Source of the DNA: Spirochaetota bacterium
GTDB taxonomy: Bacteria > Spirochaetota > Spirochaetia > Treponematales > Rectinemataceae
Length of the DNA stretch: 63,637 nt
Direction of reading: 5' to 3'
Assembly: GCA_029778945.1 (NCBI GenBank)
Contig: JAKPBN010000220.1
Span: 1-63,637 of the forward strand
Made by a program: the position numbers and the translations under genes. How positions within the stretch are numbered: position 1 is the stretch's first letter; each line of letters starts with the position of its first letter. The notes beneath the pieces were generated by a model. The model did no database searches. It worked only from the letters and a program-made list of their open reading frames with translations, and was not told the origin of the DNA. This document shows, piece after piece, positions 25,027-33,168 of the stretch.

Positions 25027-27084
25027 CTAGACCTTAAAGCGGCCGATCTCCACCGTCAGCTTCTCCACCGCCTCAAGGTTGCGGTCGACTTCCCGGCGGA
25101 CCTCCTGGAAGGAGGCCTCCAGGGCCGTGGCCTCCTTGGACTGGTCCCGGGAGGCGGCGGCCAGGCCCTCCAGGCGGGCCATGGCGGCCTCGAGGGTGGC
25201 GCTCATCTCGTTGGTGCGCCGGGTCTGCTCGGCCATGCGGCGGTTGATGGCCTCGCAGGAGGCCACGACCTGGGCCAGGGAGGCCTCGACGGCCTGGGTG
25301 CCCTGGGTCTGGGCCTTGGCCGCCCCGGCTATGTCCCCGGAGATCCTCGAGGACTCGGCCAGGCCCTCCACGAGGCGCCCGAGCACCTGTCCGGACAGCT
25401 CGGCCCGCTCCACACCCTTGCCGATGCGCTCGGTCATCGCCGTGATGAGCTCGCGGATCGCCTTGGTCTCCCCGGCGGCCGTCGTGGCCAGGGACCTGAC
25501 CTCGTCGGCGACCACGGCGAAGCCCAGGCCGTGGGCGCCCGCGTGGGCCGCCTCGATCGCGGCGTTCATGGCAAGGAGGTTGGTGTTGGCCGATATCTTG
25601 GTGAGGGAGCCCAGGACGCCGAGGACCTTCCGGGCCGCCGCCTCGATCTCCCCTATGGCCTTGCGGGTGTCCGTGACCGCCTGGCCCCCGGCCTCGCCCC
25701 GGCTGGAGAGCTCTTCCGCGAGCACTCCGGCTTTTTCGGTCATGTCCCGGACCGACCTTATGGAGCCCGCCATCTCCTCCATCGCCCGGCCGGTCTCGGC
25801 CACGACCCGGCGCTGCTCGTCCGCGGCCTCGTTGACCCCCGCCACGGCCTCCCGGAAGGAGTCGAGGGCCAGGGCCAGGCCCCGGGACTCCTCGGCCTGG
25901 GCCACGAGGTCGGCCTCGAGGGCCTGGGAGGCCGCCCCGCTCCGGCGGGAAAGCTCCTCCGAGGTCCCGAGGACCCGGTCGATGGCCGCCGCCCCTTCCC
26001 GGGTCTGGCCCGCGGCCTCGCCGATGCGTTGGGCGACCCCATGAAATAGGTCGAGGAGGCGGTTGATCAGCTCCGTGATCTCTCCTATGTCGTCCATCGC
26101 GCGCAGATTGATCCGGGGCCGCAGGTCGCCCCCGCCCTCGAGGACGTCCTTCATGCGCCGGGCCAGGTCCCGGAGCTGGCCGCCCAGGTCGGCGGAGACC
26201 ACGGCCTGGACCCCAAAGGCGATGCTCAGCATAAAGAGGATGTTGATCACAAAGGTGGCCCGCTGGATCCGGCGGTAGTCGAGGCCGGCCTCCCAGGGCA
26301 GGGGGAGGCTGTCCGCGGAGATGTCGACCCGGGAGGTGAAGGAGTCGAGGCTGGCCGCGAGGAGGCGCCGGTATTCCGTGGGGAGCTCGGCTGGGCTTAT
26401 GCGCCCCGCGGCCAGGGCCTGGAGGGCCTCGGTCTGGACCGCCTCGGCGAGGACGACGTCCCGGGTGTTGAACTGGAGGAAGGTGAGGACATAGAGGGCG
26501 ATAAAGAAGCCCAGGACCAGCTGGCGCCGGGTGGAGGTCGGCTCCCGCTTGCGGCTGCCTATCTCCTTGATCCCGAGCCTCTCCCGGACCGGGGCAAAGG
26601 CGATGTTGTTAAGGGCGGTCTGGGCGCTCGCATAGACCACACCGGCGGCCAGGTTGGAGATGATCACGACTATGCGGTCGAACTCGAGGAATTCGTGCAG
26701 GCGGCCCGAGATGAGGACGAGGAGGATCGAGCCCAGGGTAAAGCCGAGGATGTTGAGGATCAGGACCAGGCGGGAAAAGGAGAGGAGGCGGCGCCGGGTC
26801 TGCTCGAGGAGTCCTGGGTCGAGGACTTCCCCGGCCTCGAGGCGGAGGGCGACTTTCTGGATGGGGTGGGCAAAGGCATAGATGAGGACGGAGAAGACAA
26901 GGAGGGGAGGTATGATAAAGATCCCTAAAAAGCTCCCCACCGAGGGCAGGAAGCCCGCGAGGTCGTGGAGGCCCAGGATGATGTTGTCCCGGAAATAGGC
27001 CAGGGTCTGCATCACCACATAGACAGAGAGTATCATCAGGGTCGAGTGGAGGGTTACACGGAGGGCAAGCCTGCGGGTCTTCAT
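25027..27084 (-). CDS. Methyl-accepting chemotaxis protein
   Basis: 685 residues. The N-terminal half holds about six hydrophobic helices (roughly 10-30, 45-75, 105-130, 145-165, 195-215, 285-305) with a loop of about 70 residues (215-285) between the last two as possible sensor, then a HAMP-like stretch and a long coiled coil. The signalling tip is intact: ISANTNLLAMNAAIEAA then HGLGFAVVADEVRSLA. No C-terminal CheR-tethering peptide is seen. Ligand unknown. The ATG at 27084 lacks a Shine-Dalgarno sequence, but TAGACT stands seven bases before it, so a leaderless mRNA is possible. An upstream in-frame GTG and TTG exist. Confidence 0.88.
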   Translation of the reverse strand: MKTRRLALRVTLHSTLMILSVYVVMQTLAYFRDNIILGLHDLAGFLPSVGSFLGIFIIPPLLVFSVLIYAFAHPIQKVALRLEAGEVLDPGLLEQTRRRLLSFSRLVLILNILGFTLGSILLVLISGRLHEFLEFDRIVVIISNLAAGVVYASAQTALNNIAFAPVRERLGIKEIGSRKREPTSTRRQLVLGFFIALYVLTFLQFNTRDVVLAEAVQTEALQALAAGRISPAELPTEYRRLLAASLDSFTSRVDISADSLPLPWEAGLDYRRIQRATFVINILFMLSIAFGVQAVVSADLGGQLRDLARRMKDVLEGGGDLRPRINLRAMDDIGEITELINRLLDLFHGVAQRIGEAAGQTREGAAAIDRVLGTSEELSRRSGAASQALEADLVAQAEESRGLALALDSFREAVAGVNEAADEQRRVVAETGRAMEEMAGSIRSVRDMTEKAGVLAEELSSRGEAGGQAVTDTRKAIGEIEAAARKVLGVLGSLTKISANTNLLAMNAAIEAAHAGAHGLGFAVVADEVRSLATTAAGETKAIRELITAMTERIGKGVERAELSGQVLGRLVEGLAESSRISGDIAGAAKAQTQGTQAVEASLAQVVASCEAINRRMAEQTRRTNEMSATLEAAMARLEGLAAASRDQSKEATALEASFQEVRREVDRNLEAVEKLTVEIGRFKV

Positions 27085-27152
27085 GGCCAGGAGTCTAGCA
27101 CGACTAGCCACGGCATGGAATATTGCGCGCGAAGATCCGACCAAGATTAATG

Positions 27153-27376
27153 TGCCACAGAGCCGAAGGCCTAGCGAACGAAGTGAGCGTTAGGCACAGA
27201 GGGGAAGAGGGAGAGAGGAATCCGAGATCGGGATGAGGAATGTTGAGAAATTATAATAAATATAATATCGTATTTTTTCGCTCCAATTCCCTCGAACTTT
27301 TTCCCTCTGTGCTCTTCCTCTGTGTCTAACGCTACGCCGGGCTAAGGCCCGGCTACGCTAGACCTTCGGCTGTGGC
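27153..27376. repeat. Long imperfect inverted repeat with CACAGAGG arms
   Basis: Left arm 27153-27210 and right arm 27303-27376 are reverse complements over most of their length (TGCCACAG...CCGAAGG..CTAGCG ... AGCGTTAG.CACAGAGG). They flank an AT-rich core of about 90 bases. The right arm holds a further palindrome, CTACGCCGGGC against GCCCGGCTACG. No coding sequence was found in 27085-27413, the interval between the chemoreceptor and SpiroCoCo genes, both on the minus strand. Confidence 0.75.
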
Positions 27377-27413
27377 ATAGCCACGGCCTCGGTTCCGCGG
27401 TGTGCCTTTCCTC

Positions 27414-30400
27414 TTAGTCCTTGCCGCCGAGCTCGAGGATCAATTCCACCTCTCCCCGGGAGACCTTTACGGCCCGGGCTATCTCTTCGGGGGCCCAGCC
27501 CTGGCGGGCGAGCTTGCGGACCGTGTCCTGGACCGTCGAGGGGGGCGCGCCCCGGGAGGCCCCGGCCTTGGAGCCCGAGCCCTCCTCCTTGAGCAGGGTC
27601 GAGAGGAGCTTGAGCTGCTCCGAGGCCTGTCGGTTGACCTCCTCGAGGCGGGTCTCCGCCCGGGCAAGCCACTCCCGGGCCTTCTGGGCGTCGGCGATGC
27701 GTTTTTCCGCGTCCTTGAGGATCGAGTCGAGCTCCCCGAGTTTGCGGACCGCCTCGTCGGCCCTGTCCTTGCCCGAGGCAAGCTCGTCGACGCTTCGCTT
27801 GATCTCCTGGATGCGCTCGGGCAGGCGCTTGAGCTCGGCCCCAAAGCCCGCGAGGAGCTTTTCCACGCCCTGGGTCTGCTGGAAGTTCTTGTCCACGGCC
27901 TCGGCGGTGGCGTCGAGGACCGAGGCCTTCTTCTCGAGGCGCTCGAGCTTGGCCTCGGCCTCGGAGGAGAGCTCGAGGAGCTTGCGGATCCTGGTCTGGG
28001 TCTCGGTGAGGGCGTCGGACTGGCCGGTGACCTCCTCGAGCTTGCGGTCCACCCCGAGGGAAACCTCGGAGAGGCGGGAGAAGTCGGCCTCCAGGGCGTC
28101 GATGCGCTTCTTCTCCGCGAGGAAGCGGGCGAGTTTCTGGCTCATCTCGTCCTCGAGGCGGCGGATCCGCCCCAGCTGGTTCTCGATCTCCGCTATCTCG
28201 GCCCGGCGGGCGTCGAGGCGGCCCAGGTCCTGCTTCATCGTCTCGATGGACTTCTCGAGGTCTTCCTTGAGCGCCTCGGTCTTCTCAAAGACCTTGGACT
28301 GGGCGATGTAGGCCTTCTGCTCCCGGTCGATCTCAGCCAGGACCTGGCTGAGGCGGGAGCCCTCGGTCTCGACCTTGCCAAAGGCCTGGGCCCGGGCGGC
28401 CTCGACCTTGAGGGAGATGTCCCCGGCGGCGTCCCGGAAGGCGCGCAGGCGGGTCTCGGCCTCGGCCTCGGCCTCCTTCTGGCGGCGGCCAATGTCGGCG
28501 ATAAAGCCCTCATAGCCCCGGGTAAAGCCCTCGAGGGCCTGGTTGATCCTGGAGGAGAGGTCCTGGCGGAGCTCGGCGCTCCGGTCGGCCAGGGAGGCAA
28601 GCTCCTTGGAAAGGCGCTCCCTCTCGGCCTGGGACTGCTTGGTGAAGCCGTCCCGCTGGGCCTCGTAGTCGGTCCGCAGGCTCGTGGTGAGGCCGATGGT
28701 CGCGGCCTTGAAGGCCCCCAGCTCGGCCTCGAGCTGGGCCTTGGTCTCCCCGAGGGAAACCTTGAAGTCCTGGCTGAAGGCGGCGGCGGCCCCGGCGGCG
28801 GCCTCCCGCAGGGCGCGCAGGCCCTCGGTCTCGGACGCGATGCCCGATCCCAGCCGGGTGAGCTCGGCCTCGAGGGCCTTCTCCGCGTCCTTGATCCGGG
28901 TGCCCGACTCGAGGTTGAGGCGGGCCAGCTCGGCCTCGACGTAGGCCTGGGCGGTCTTGCGGGCGTCGGCGGCGTCCTCGAGGACGGCGGCCTTGAGGGC
29001 CTCCAGGGAGTCCTTGGCCATGCCGCCCTGGGCCTGGATCCCGTCGGCGATGCCCTGGACACGCTCCCGGAGCTTCTCCAGCTGCTCCTGGGCCTTGGCC
29101 TGGGAGTCGGCCAGGTGGGCGCGCAGCTCGTCCATGGCCTGGCGCTCGGCCTGGACCCGCTCGGCGGCCTCGGCGCTGGCAAGCTCGGCGAGCTTGCGCT
29201 CCAGGTCCTGCCTCCAGGCCTCGAGGCGGGCGTCGATTCCCTCGCTCCGGGCTTTGAGGTCGGTGAAGAACTCGTCCTCGAAGACCTTGAGCTTCTCCGA
29301 GACATTGTCGTAGGCCCGGGACTTGAGGGTATCGAGCTCGGTCTCCAGGGACTTCATGGACTCCCGGAGGGCGGCGGCCTCGGCGGCGAAGGCCTCCTCG
29401 AAGCGGGCGCTCCGGGTCTTGAAGGCGGCCTGGAAGGCCGCAAAGTCCCCCTCGACCTTGGACTGGGCCACGGCCATGGCGTCCCGCAGGCCCGTCTCCA
29501 TTACGCCGATGTCCACGTTGACCGATTCCAGGCGGAGGAATTTGGCCTCGACCTCGGAGGAGTACTCCCCGAGGCGGCGCTCGAAGTCCGAGGCGATCTT
29601 GTTCTCCAGGCCGGCCATGGTGGCGGCGGCGGCCTCGGCGGTGGCCTTGGACTGGGCCAGCTGGCGCTCGATCTCTTCCTTGTGGGCGGCCAGGGCGGCC
29701 TTGGCCTTCTCCTGGAGGGCTGCCGCGACCTCCGCCGCCCGGAGCTCGACCTTGGCGGCCTTCTCCACGGCGGCGTCCAGGCGCTTCCCCAGGTCCTCGG
29801 CGGCGGCGCCGACCTCGGCCTTGGTGGCCTCGAGGAGGCCCTCGGCCTCGGCCTTCCACTCGCCCTTGAGGGCCTTCACGAGGCCCTGTGTCTCCGCGGC
29901 CTTGTCCTTGGCGGCCTGGCCTATCTCCCGGAACTTTTCCTCCACGGTCTCCTTGAGGCGGGCGACCTTGGCGTCCGAGCTCTCCTTGAGCTTCTCAAAG
30001 GCCAGGTCCTCAAGCTTTTCGGCCTCGATCCGGGCCTTCTGGAAGGCCTTCTCGAATTCCTTCTCCGTGTCCTTCCGGGCGTCGGAGGCCCTCAGCACCA
30101 GGGCCTTGGCCTCGCTGCCGGCCCGGTCGAGGACTTCCGTGGTCTCCGTCAGCTTATGGCTGATCGTGGCCAGGACATCCTCCCGGAATTCCCCAAGGGC
30201 GGCGGCGTTCTGGTGCTCGAACTCGGCCCTGATCCCGGGGATGTCGCGCTCCAGGGCGAGGACGGCCTTCTGGGCGGCATCGAGGCGGCGGGACACGGTC
30301 TCCGTGAATTCGCTCTCTTCGTGGAGGCGGGCCAGGTTCTCGTCCACGGCGGCGGTCATCTGCATGAGCTTGGCGAGGACCCCGTCGTATTCCCCCAGGC

Positions 30401-30689
30401 GCTTTTCGATGGCCCCGATGGCCTCGGCCCGGGCCGAGAGGCCCTCCTCGACGCCCTGGATGCGCTTGAGGACCTGCTGGGCGGCCTTTTGCTGGACGTC
30501 GAGCTCGATGGCATAGCGCTGGAGGTCGTCGGAACGCTTGTCCACATAGGCGGAGATGTCATCCTTGAGCTTGTCCGCGTACTTCTTGACCCGCTCCAGG
30601 GAACGGTTGTCCCGGTCGAGCTGGCGATAGATGACGAGGACTACGAGGACTACGCCCAGGGTTATGAAATTCGCAGCCGTGAAGAGCAT
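27414..30689 (-). CDS. SpiroCoCo-type membrane-anchored coiled-coil protein
   Basis: 1091 residues. One N-terminal transmembrane helix (about 6-20, FITLGVVLVVLVIY) is followed by more than 950 residues of near-continuous coiled coil rich in A, E, K and R. The end is a compact helix-turn-helix-like domain (DTVRKLARQGWAPEEIARAVKVSRGEVELILEL). This layout, including the final domain, is the one I know as the SpiroCoCo family of treponemes, and it is the main taxonomic clue here. Function is unknown; a structural role in the periplasm or cytoplasm along the cell body is a guess. GGGAG precedes the ATG. Confidence 0.85.
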   Translation of the reverse strand: MLFTAANFITLGVVLVVLVIYRQLDRDNRSLERVKKYADKLKDDISAYVDKRSDDLQRYAIELDVQQKAAQQVLKRIQGVEEGLSARAEAIGAIEKRLGEYDGVLAKLMQMTAAVDENLARLHEESEFTETVSRRLDAAQKAVLALERDIPGIRAEFEHQNAAALGEFREDVLATISHKLTETTEVLDRAGSEAKALVLRASDARKDTEKEFEKAFQKARIEAEKLEDLAFEKLKESSDAKVARLKETVEEKFREIGQAAKDKAAETQGLVKALKGEWKAEAEGLLEATKAEVGAAAEDLGKRLDAAVEKAAKVELRAAEVAAALQEKAKAALAAHKEEIERQLAQSKATAEAAAATMAGLENKIASDFERRLGEYSSEVEAKFLRLESVNVDIGVMETGLRDAMAVAQSKVEGDFAAFQAAFKTRSARFEEAFAAEAAALRESMKSLETELDTLKSRAYDNVSEKLKVFEDEFFTDLKARSEGIDARLEAWRQDLERKLAELASAEAAERVQAERQAMDELRAHLADSQAKAQEQLEKLRERVQGIADGIQAQGGMAKDSLEALKAAVLEDAADARKTAQAYVEAELARLNLESGTRIKDAEKALEAELTRLGSGIASETEGLRALREAAAGAAAAFSQDFKVSLGETKAQLEAELGAFKAATIGLTTSLRTDYEAQRDGFTKQSQAERERLSKELASLADRSAELRQDLSSRINQALEGFTRGYEGFIADIGRRQKEAEAEAETRLRAFRDAAGDISLKVEAARAQAFGKVETEGSRLSQVLAEIDREQKAYIAQSKVFEKTEALKEDLEKSIETMKQDLGRLDARRAEIAEIENQLGRIRRLEDEMSQKLARFLAEKKRIDALEADFSRLSEVSLGVDRKLEEVTGQSDALTETQTRIRKLLELSSEAEAKLERLEKKASVLDATAEAVDKNFQQTQGVEKLLAGFGAELKRLPERIQEIKRSVDELASGKDRADEAVRKLGELDSILKDAEKRIADAQKAREWLARAETRLEEVNRQASEQLKLLSTLLKEEGSGSKAGASRGAPPSTVQDTVRKLARQGWAPEEIARAVKVSRGEVELILELGGKD

Positions 30690-30827
30690 TCCGGACTCCC
30701 GCTTTTATCGATCTGGCTTGGCGGCAGTATAGAGCATTTTGCCGGTCAGCGGAAGGGTTTTGTCCCGGATCGGGCCCCGCCACCCACCTTCCCTGGGGCC
30801 GGTCTGGGGGATATGCTGGGAATCCCT

Positions 30828-31787
30828 ATGCACACCCGAGCCTACGTAAAGCCCCTCCTCGTCCTCGGCCTTCTCTCAGCCCTCCTGGGCCGGCTTTCCG
30901 CCCTGCCCTCGGTCTCGGCCCCCGCGGGCCTCCGCCAGGGGGACCCCCTCCTGGTGCGCCTGGCCTCGAGCCAGGCCCTGGTGGCCCCCCGGGTCGACCT
31001 GGTGGGTCCCGGGGGCAAGCTTGTCGACGGGGCCCTGGCCTTTCCTGAGGCCCGGCAGCCGGCCCAGGCCGGCCCGAGGCCAGTTCTCTGGAGGGCTCTT
31101 TTGGCCATTCCCCTCGACCTGGCCCCGGGCCTCTACACCCTGGCGGTCAGCGGCTCCGAGCTTTCCGGGACGGCCTCGGACTCGGCCCCGGTGGCCTTTA
31201 TGGTCAGGCTCAGCCTGGGCGTGGAAGCCCGGGACTTTCCCCAGGAGGACATCAGGCTCGACGGGGCAAATACGGCCCTGAGGACAGTCCCGGACCCCAA
31301 GAAGACCGCCGAGGCCGAGGCCCTTTTTGCCCTCCTGGCCAAGGTGGAGGCCCAGGATGCCTGGCTTTCCGAGGCCTTTGTCCTCCCGGTGGAGGGCTAT
31401 CCCCGGTCCGCGGGCTTTGGGGACCGGAGGCGCTATCTCTATATGGGCGGGGGCAGCGAGGGGGCCATCCACGCCGGGGTGGACTTTGCCGTCGTCGTGG
31501 GGACCCCGGTCAGGGCCTGCGGGGCGGGCCGGGTAGTCTTTTCGGGAATGCGGATTGTCACGGGCAATACCCTGGTCCTGGAGCACGATCCGGGCCTCTA
31601 TTCGGTGTATATGCACCTCTCGGAGCTCCGGGCCAAGACCGGCCAGGTCCTGGCCCGGGGGGAGGTCCTGGGCTTGTCGGGGAAGACGGGCCTGGCCACG
31701 GGCCCCCACCTCCACTGGGAGCTCCGGCTCCGGGGCCGGTCGGTCGATCCCGATTTCTGGGTGTCCCATGCCCCGCTTGACAAATAA
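30828..31787 (+). CDS. M23 family metallopeptidase, exported
   Basis: 319 residues with a signal peptide (VLGLLSALLGRLSA), a middle beta-rich domain of about 120 residues, and a C-terminal LytM/M23 domain. The zinc residues are visible in HAGVDFAVVVGTPV (H and D), then YSVYMHLS and HLHWEL. These enzymes cut peptidoglycan cross-bridges. All expected catalytic residues are present, so an active endopeptidase is likely. The ATG at 30828 is chosen; an in-frame ATG at 30813 is also possible. It diverges from the SpiroCoCo gene. Confidence 0.87.
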   Translation: MHTRAYVKPLLVLGLLSALLGRLSALPSVSAPAGLRQGDPLLVRLASSQALVAPRVDLVGPGGKLVDGALAFPEARQPAQAGPRPVLWRALLAIPLDLAPGLYTLAVSGSELSGTASDSAPVAFMVRLSLGVEARDFPQEDIRLDGANTALRTVPDPKKTAEAEALFALLAKVEAQDAWLSEAFVLPVEGYPRSAGFGDRRRYLYMGGGSEGAIHAGVDFAVVVGTPVRACGAGRVVFSGMRIVTGNTLVLEHDPGLYSVYMHLSELRAKTGQVLARGEVLGLSGKTGLATGPHLHWELRLRGRSVDPDFWVSHAPLDK

Positions 31788-31804
31788 GCGCCGTTGATTA
31801 GAAT
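31777..31804 (+). promoter_or_regulatory. Predicted promoter of rpsU
   Basis: TTGACA at 31777-31782, overlapping the end of the M23 gene, a 16-base spacer and TAGAAT at 31799-31804. Transcription would start near 31811. Confidence 0.6.
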
Positions 31805-31834
31805 TACTGGCGCTATCGAAGGGGGGTGATTTTT

Positions 31835-32047
31835 ATTAAGCAGATTATTGTCGACGAGAGCGAGCCGCTCGAGAAGGCGATCAAGCGCTTCAAGCGCATG
31901 GTCGAGAAAGAAGGCATCATCCGGGAGTGGAAGAAGCGCGAATTCTTCGAAAAGCCCTCCACGATCAAGAACCGGAAGAAGAAAGCCCTCGCTCGCAAGC
32001 TCCTCAAGAAGGCGCGCAGACCGCGAGACTCCAAGGGCGGTTACTGA
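31835..32047 (+). CDS. rpsU: 30S ribosomal protein S21, probable ATT start
   Basis: About 70 residues with the S21 signature [34 protein letters not shown] and a basic C-terminal tail. The only usual start codon is GTG at 31826, but that GTG is the end of AAGGGGGGTGAT (31819-31830), an almost perfect complement of the 16S rRNA 3' end. With this as Shine-Dalgarno sequence, the ATT at 31835 is eight bases after the G-run. It gives [14 protein letters not shown], the N-terminal length expected for S21. The GTG reading would add three residues and leave no spacer. A typical terminator follows the gene. Confidence 0.85.
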   Translation: MKQIIVDESEPLEKAIKRFKRMVEKEGIIREWKKREFFEKPSTIKNRKKKALARKLLKKARRPRDSKGGY

Positions 32048-32073
32048 CCCCTCGATAGGATTTTCGCAAATTC

Positions 32074-32114
32074 GGCCGCAAAGGTACTCATTACGAGCCT
32101 TTGCGGCCTTTTTT
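32074..32114 (+). terminator. Rho-independent terminator after rpsU
   Basis: An 11-bp perfect stem (GGCCGCAAAGG at 32074-32084 with CCTTTGCGGCC at 32098-32108), a 13-base loop and six T at 32109-32114. Confidence 0.92.
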
Positions 32115-32144
32115 ATCCCCGGGCTGTCCCGATTGGAGGATCCC

Positions 32145-32627
32145 ATGGTCTTGAGGCTTCGGCCCCCCCTTTTCCTTGCCCTTGCGGCCCTGTCCTTCCT
32201 GGTCATGGCCTGCGCCCCCGCCAGGCCCAGCCTTGGCGGCGGGCCGACGAAGGCCCAGAAGCCCCTCCCGACGGCGATCCTGACCTGCGGCCAGGTTTCC
32301 ATCGAGGCCGAGCTGGCCACCACCGACGCCCAGCGGGAGGCGGGCCTGATGTTCCGCAAGAGCCTTCCGGCCGGCAAGGGCATGCTCTTTGTCTTTGAGT
32401 CCGACCAGATCCTCAACTTCTGGATGAGGAACACCACCCTGCCCCTAAGCATCGCCTATATCTCTTCGGACGGGACCATCCGGGACATCCTGGACCTCGA
32501 GCCCCTCTCCGAGGCCGGGATCTCGTCCTCCCGCTCGGTCCGCTACGCCCTCGAGGTGCCCCGGGGCTGGTTTTCCTCGGTGGGCATCAAGGTGGGCGAC
32601 CGCCTGGTCCTCCCCCCCGGGAATTGA
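32145..32627 (+). CDS. DUF192 lipoprotein
   Basis: 160 residues. A hydrophobic N-terminus with lipobox-like LVMAC suggests a lipoprotein. The rest matches DUF192: EVELATT-like strand (IEAELATTDAQREAGLMFR), GMLFVFESDQILNFWMRNTTLPLSIAYI and ALEVPRGWFSSVGIKVGDRL. The conserved LMFR and FWMRNT motifs are complete. Function of the family is unknown. The ATG at 32145 has TTGGAGGATCCC upstream and comes directly after the rpsU terminator. Confidence 0.87.
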   Translation: MVLRLRPPLFLALAALSFLVMACAPARPSLGGGPTKAQKPLPTAILTCGQVSIEAELATTDAQREAGLMFRKSLPAGKGMLFVFESDQILNFWMRNTTLPLSIAYISSDGTIRDILDLEPLSEAGISSSRSVRYALEVPRGWFSSVGIKVGDRLVLPPGN

Positions 32628-32652
32628 CCTCTTCCCGCCCCGTGACTACCTT
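32624..32652 (+). promoter_or_regulatory. Possible promoter of the def-fmt operon
   Basis: TTGACC at 32624-32629, overlapping the stop of the DUF192 gene, a 17-base spacer, TACCTT at 32647-32652. Confidence 0.4.
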
Positions 32653-32675
32653 GGACTGATGGAGGATCTTCCGCC

Positions 32676-33164
32676 GTGCTTGATATAGTGACTTATGGAC
32701 ATGAGGCCCTCGCCAAGAAAGCCAAGCCCTTGGGCGAGTTTGGGCCCGATATTCCCGCCTTTGTGGAAGAGATGTACGAGACCATGATCAAGGGCCATGG
32801 CATTGGCCTCGCGGCTCCCCAGGTCAACCGCGACCTGCGGGTCTTTGTCACCGGCCTCGACGGGGACAAGCTCCGGGTCTTTATCAACCCCGAGATCGTG
32901 GCCACCAGCCCCGAGGAAGCCGACTACGAGGAGGGCTGCCTCTCCCTGCCCGGCCTCTATACCCACCTGACCCGGCCCGCCATCGTCAAGATCCAGGCCT
33001 GGAACGAGAAGGGCCGGCCCTTTACCCTCGAGGCAGACGGCCTCCTGGCCCGGGTGATCCTCCACGAGAACGACCACCTCGACGGGGTCCTCTTCATAGA
33101 CCGCCTCAATCCCTCCAAGCGGGACCGGGCCCTGGCCCAGTACCTCCGCAAGTCCAGGATGTAG
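32676..33164 (+). CDS. def: Peptide deformylase
   Basis: 162 residues with the three metal-site motifs in order: GIGLAAPQ at 42-49, EGCLSLP at 86-92 (C88 ligand) and HENDH at 130-134. It removes the formyl group from nascent proteins. The last motif has Asn where most enzymes have Ile, Leu or Cys, without touching the ligands. It starts at GTG 32676 after GGAGGATCTTCCGCC and is followed four bases later by fmt, the classical pairing for N-terminal methionine formylation and deformylation. Confidence 0.95.
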   Translation: MLDIVTYGHEALAKKAKPLGEFGPDIPAFVEEMYETMIKGHGIGLAAPQVNRDLRVFVTGLDGDKLRVFINPEIVATSPEEADYEEGCLSLPGLYTHLTRPAIVKIQAWNEKGRPFTLEADGLLARVILHENDHLDGVLFIDRLNPSKRDRALAQYLRKSRM

Positions 33165-33168
33165 GCCT

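Noticed and set aside
27402-31787. Very long + strand frame covering the SpiroCoCo gene and M23 gene
   Set aside because: It is the complement of a GC-rich coiled-coil gene; only its last 319 codons (M23 domain) are real.
31826-31834. GTG start for rpsU
   Set aside because: The GTG is part of the Shine-Dalgarno sequence and leaves no spacing; it would add residues not expected in S21. It remains a fallback if ATT is not used.
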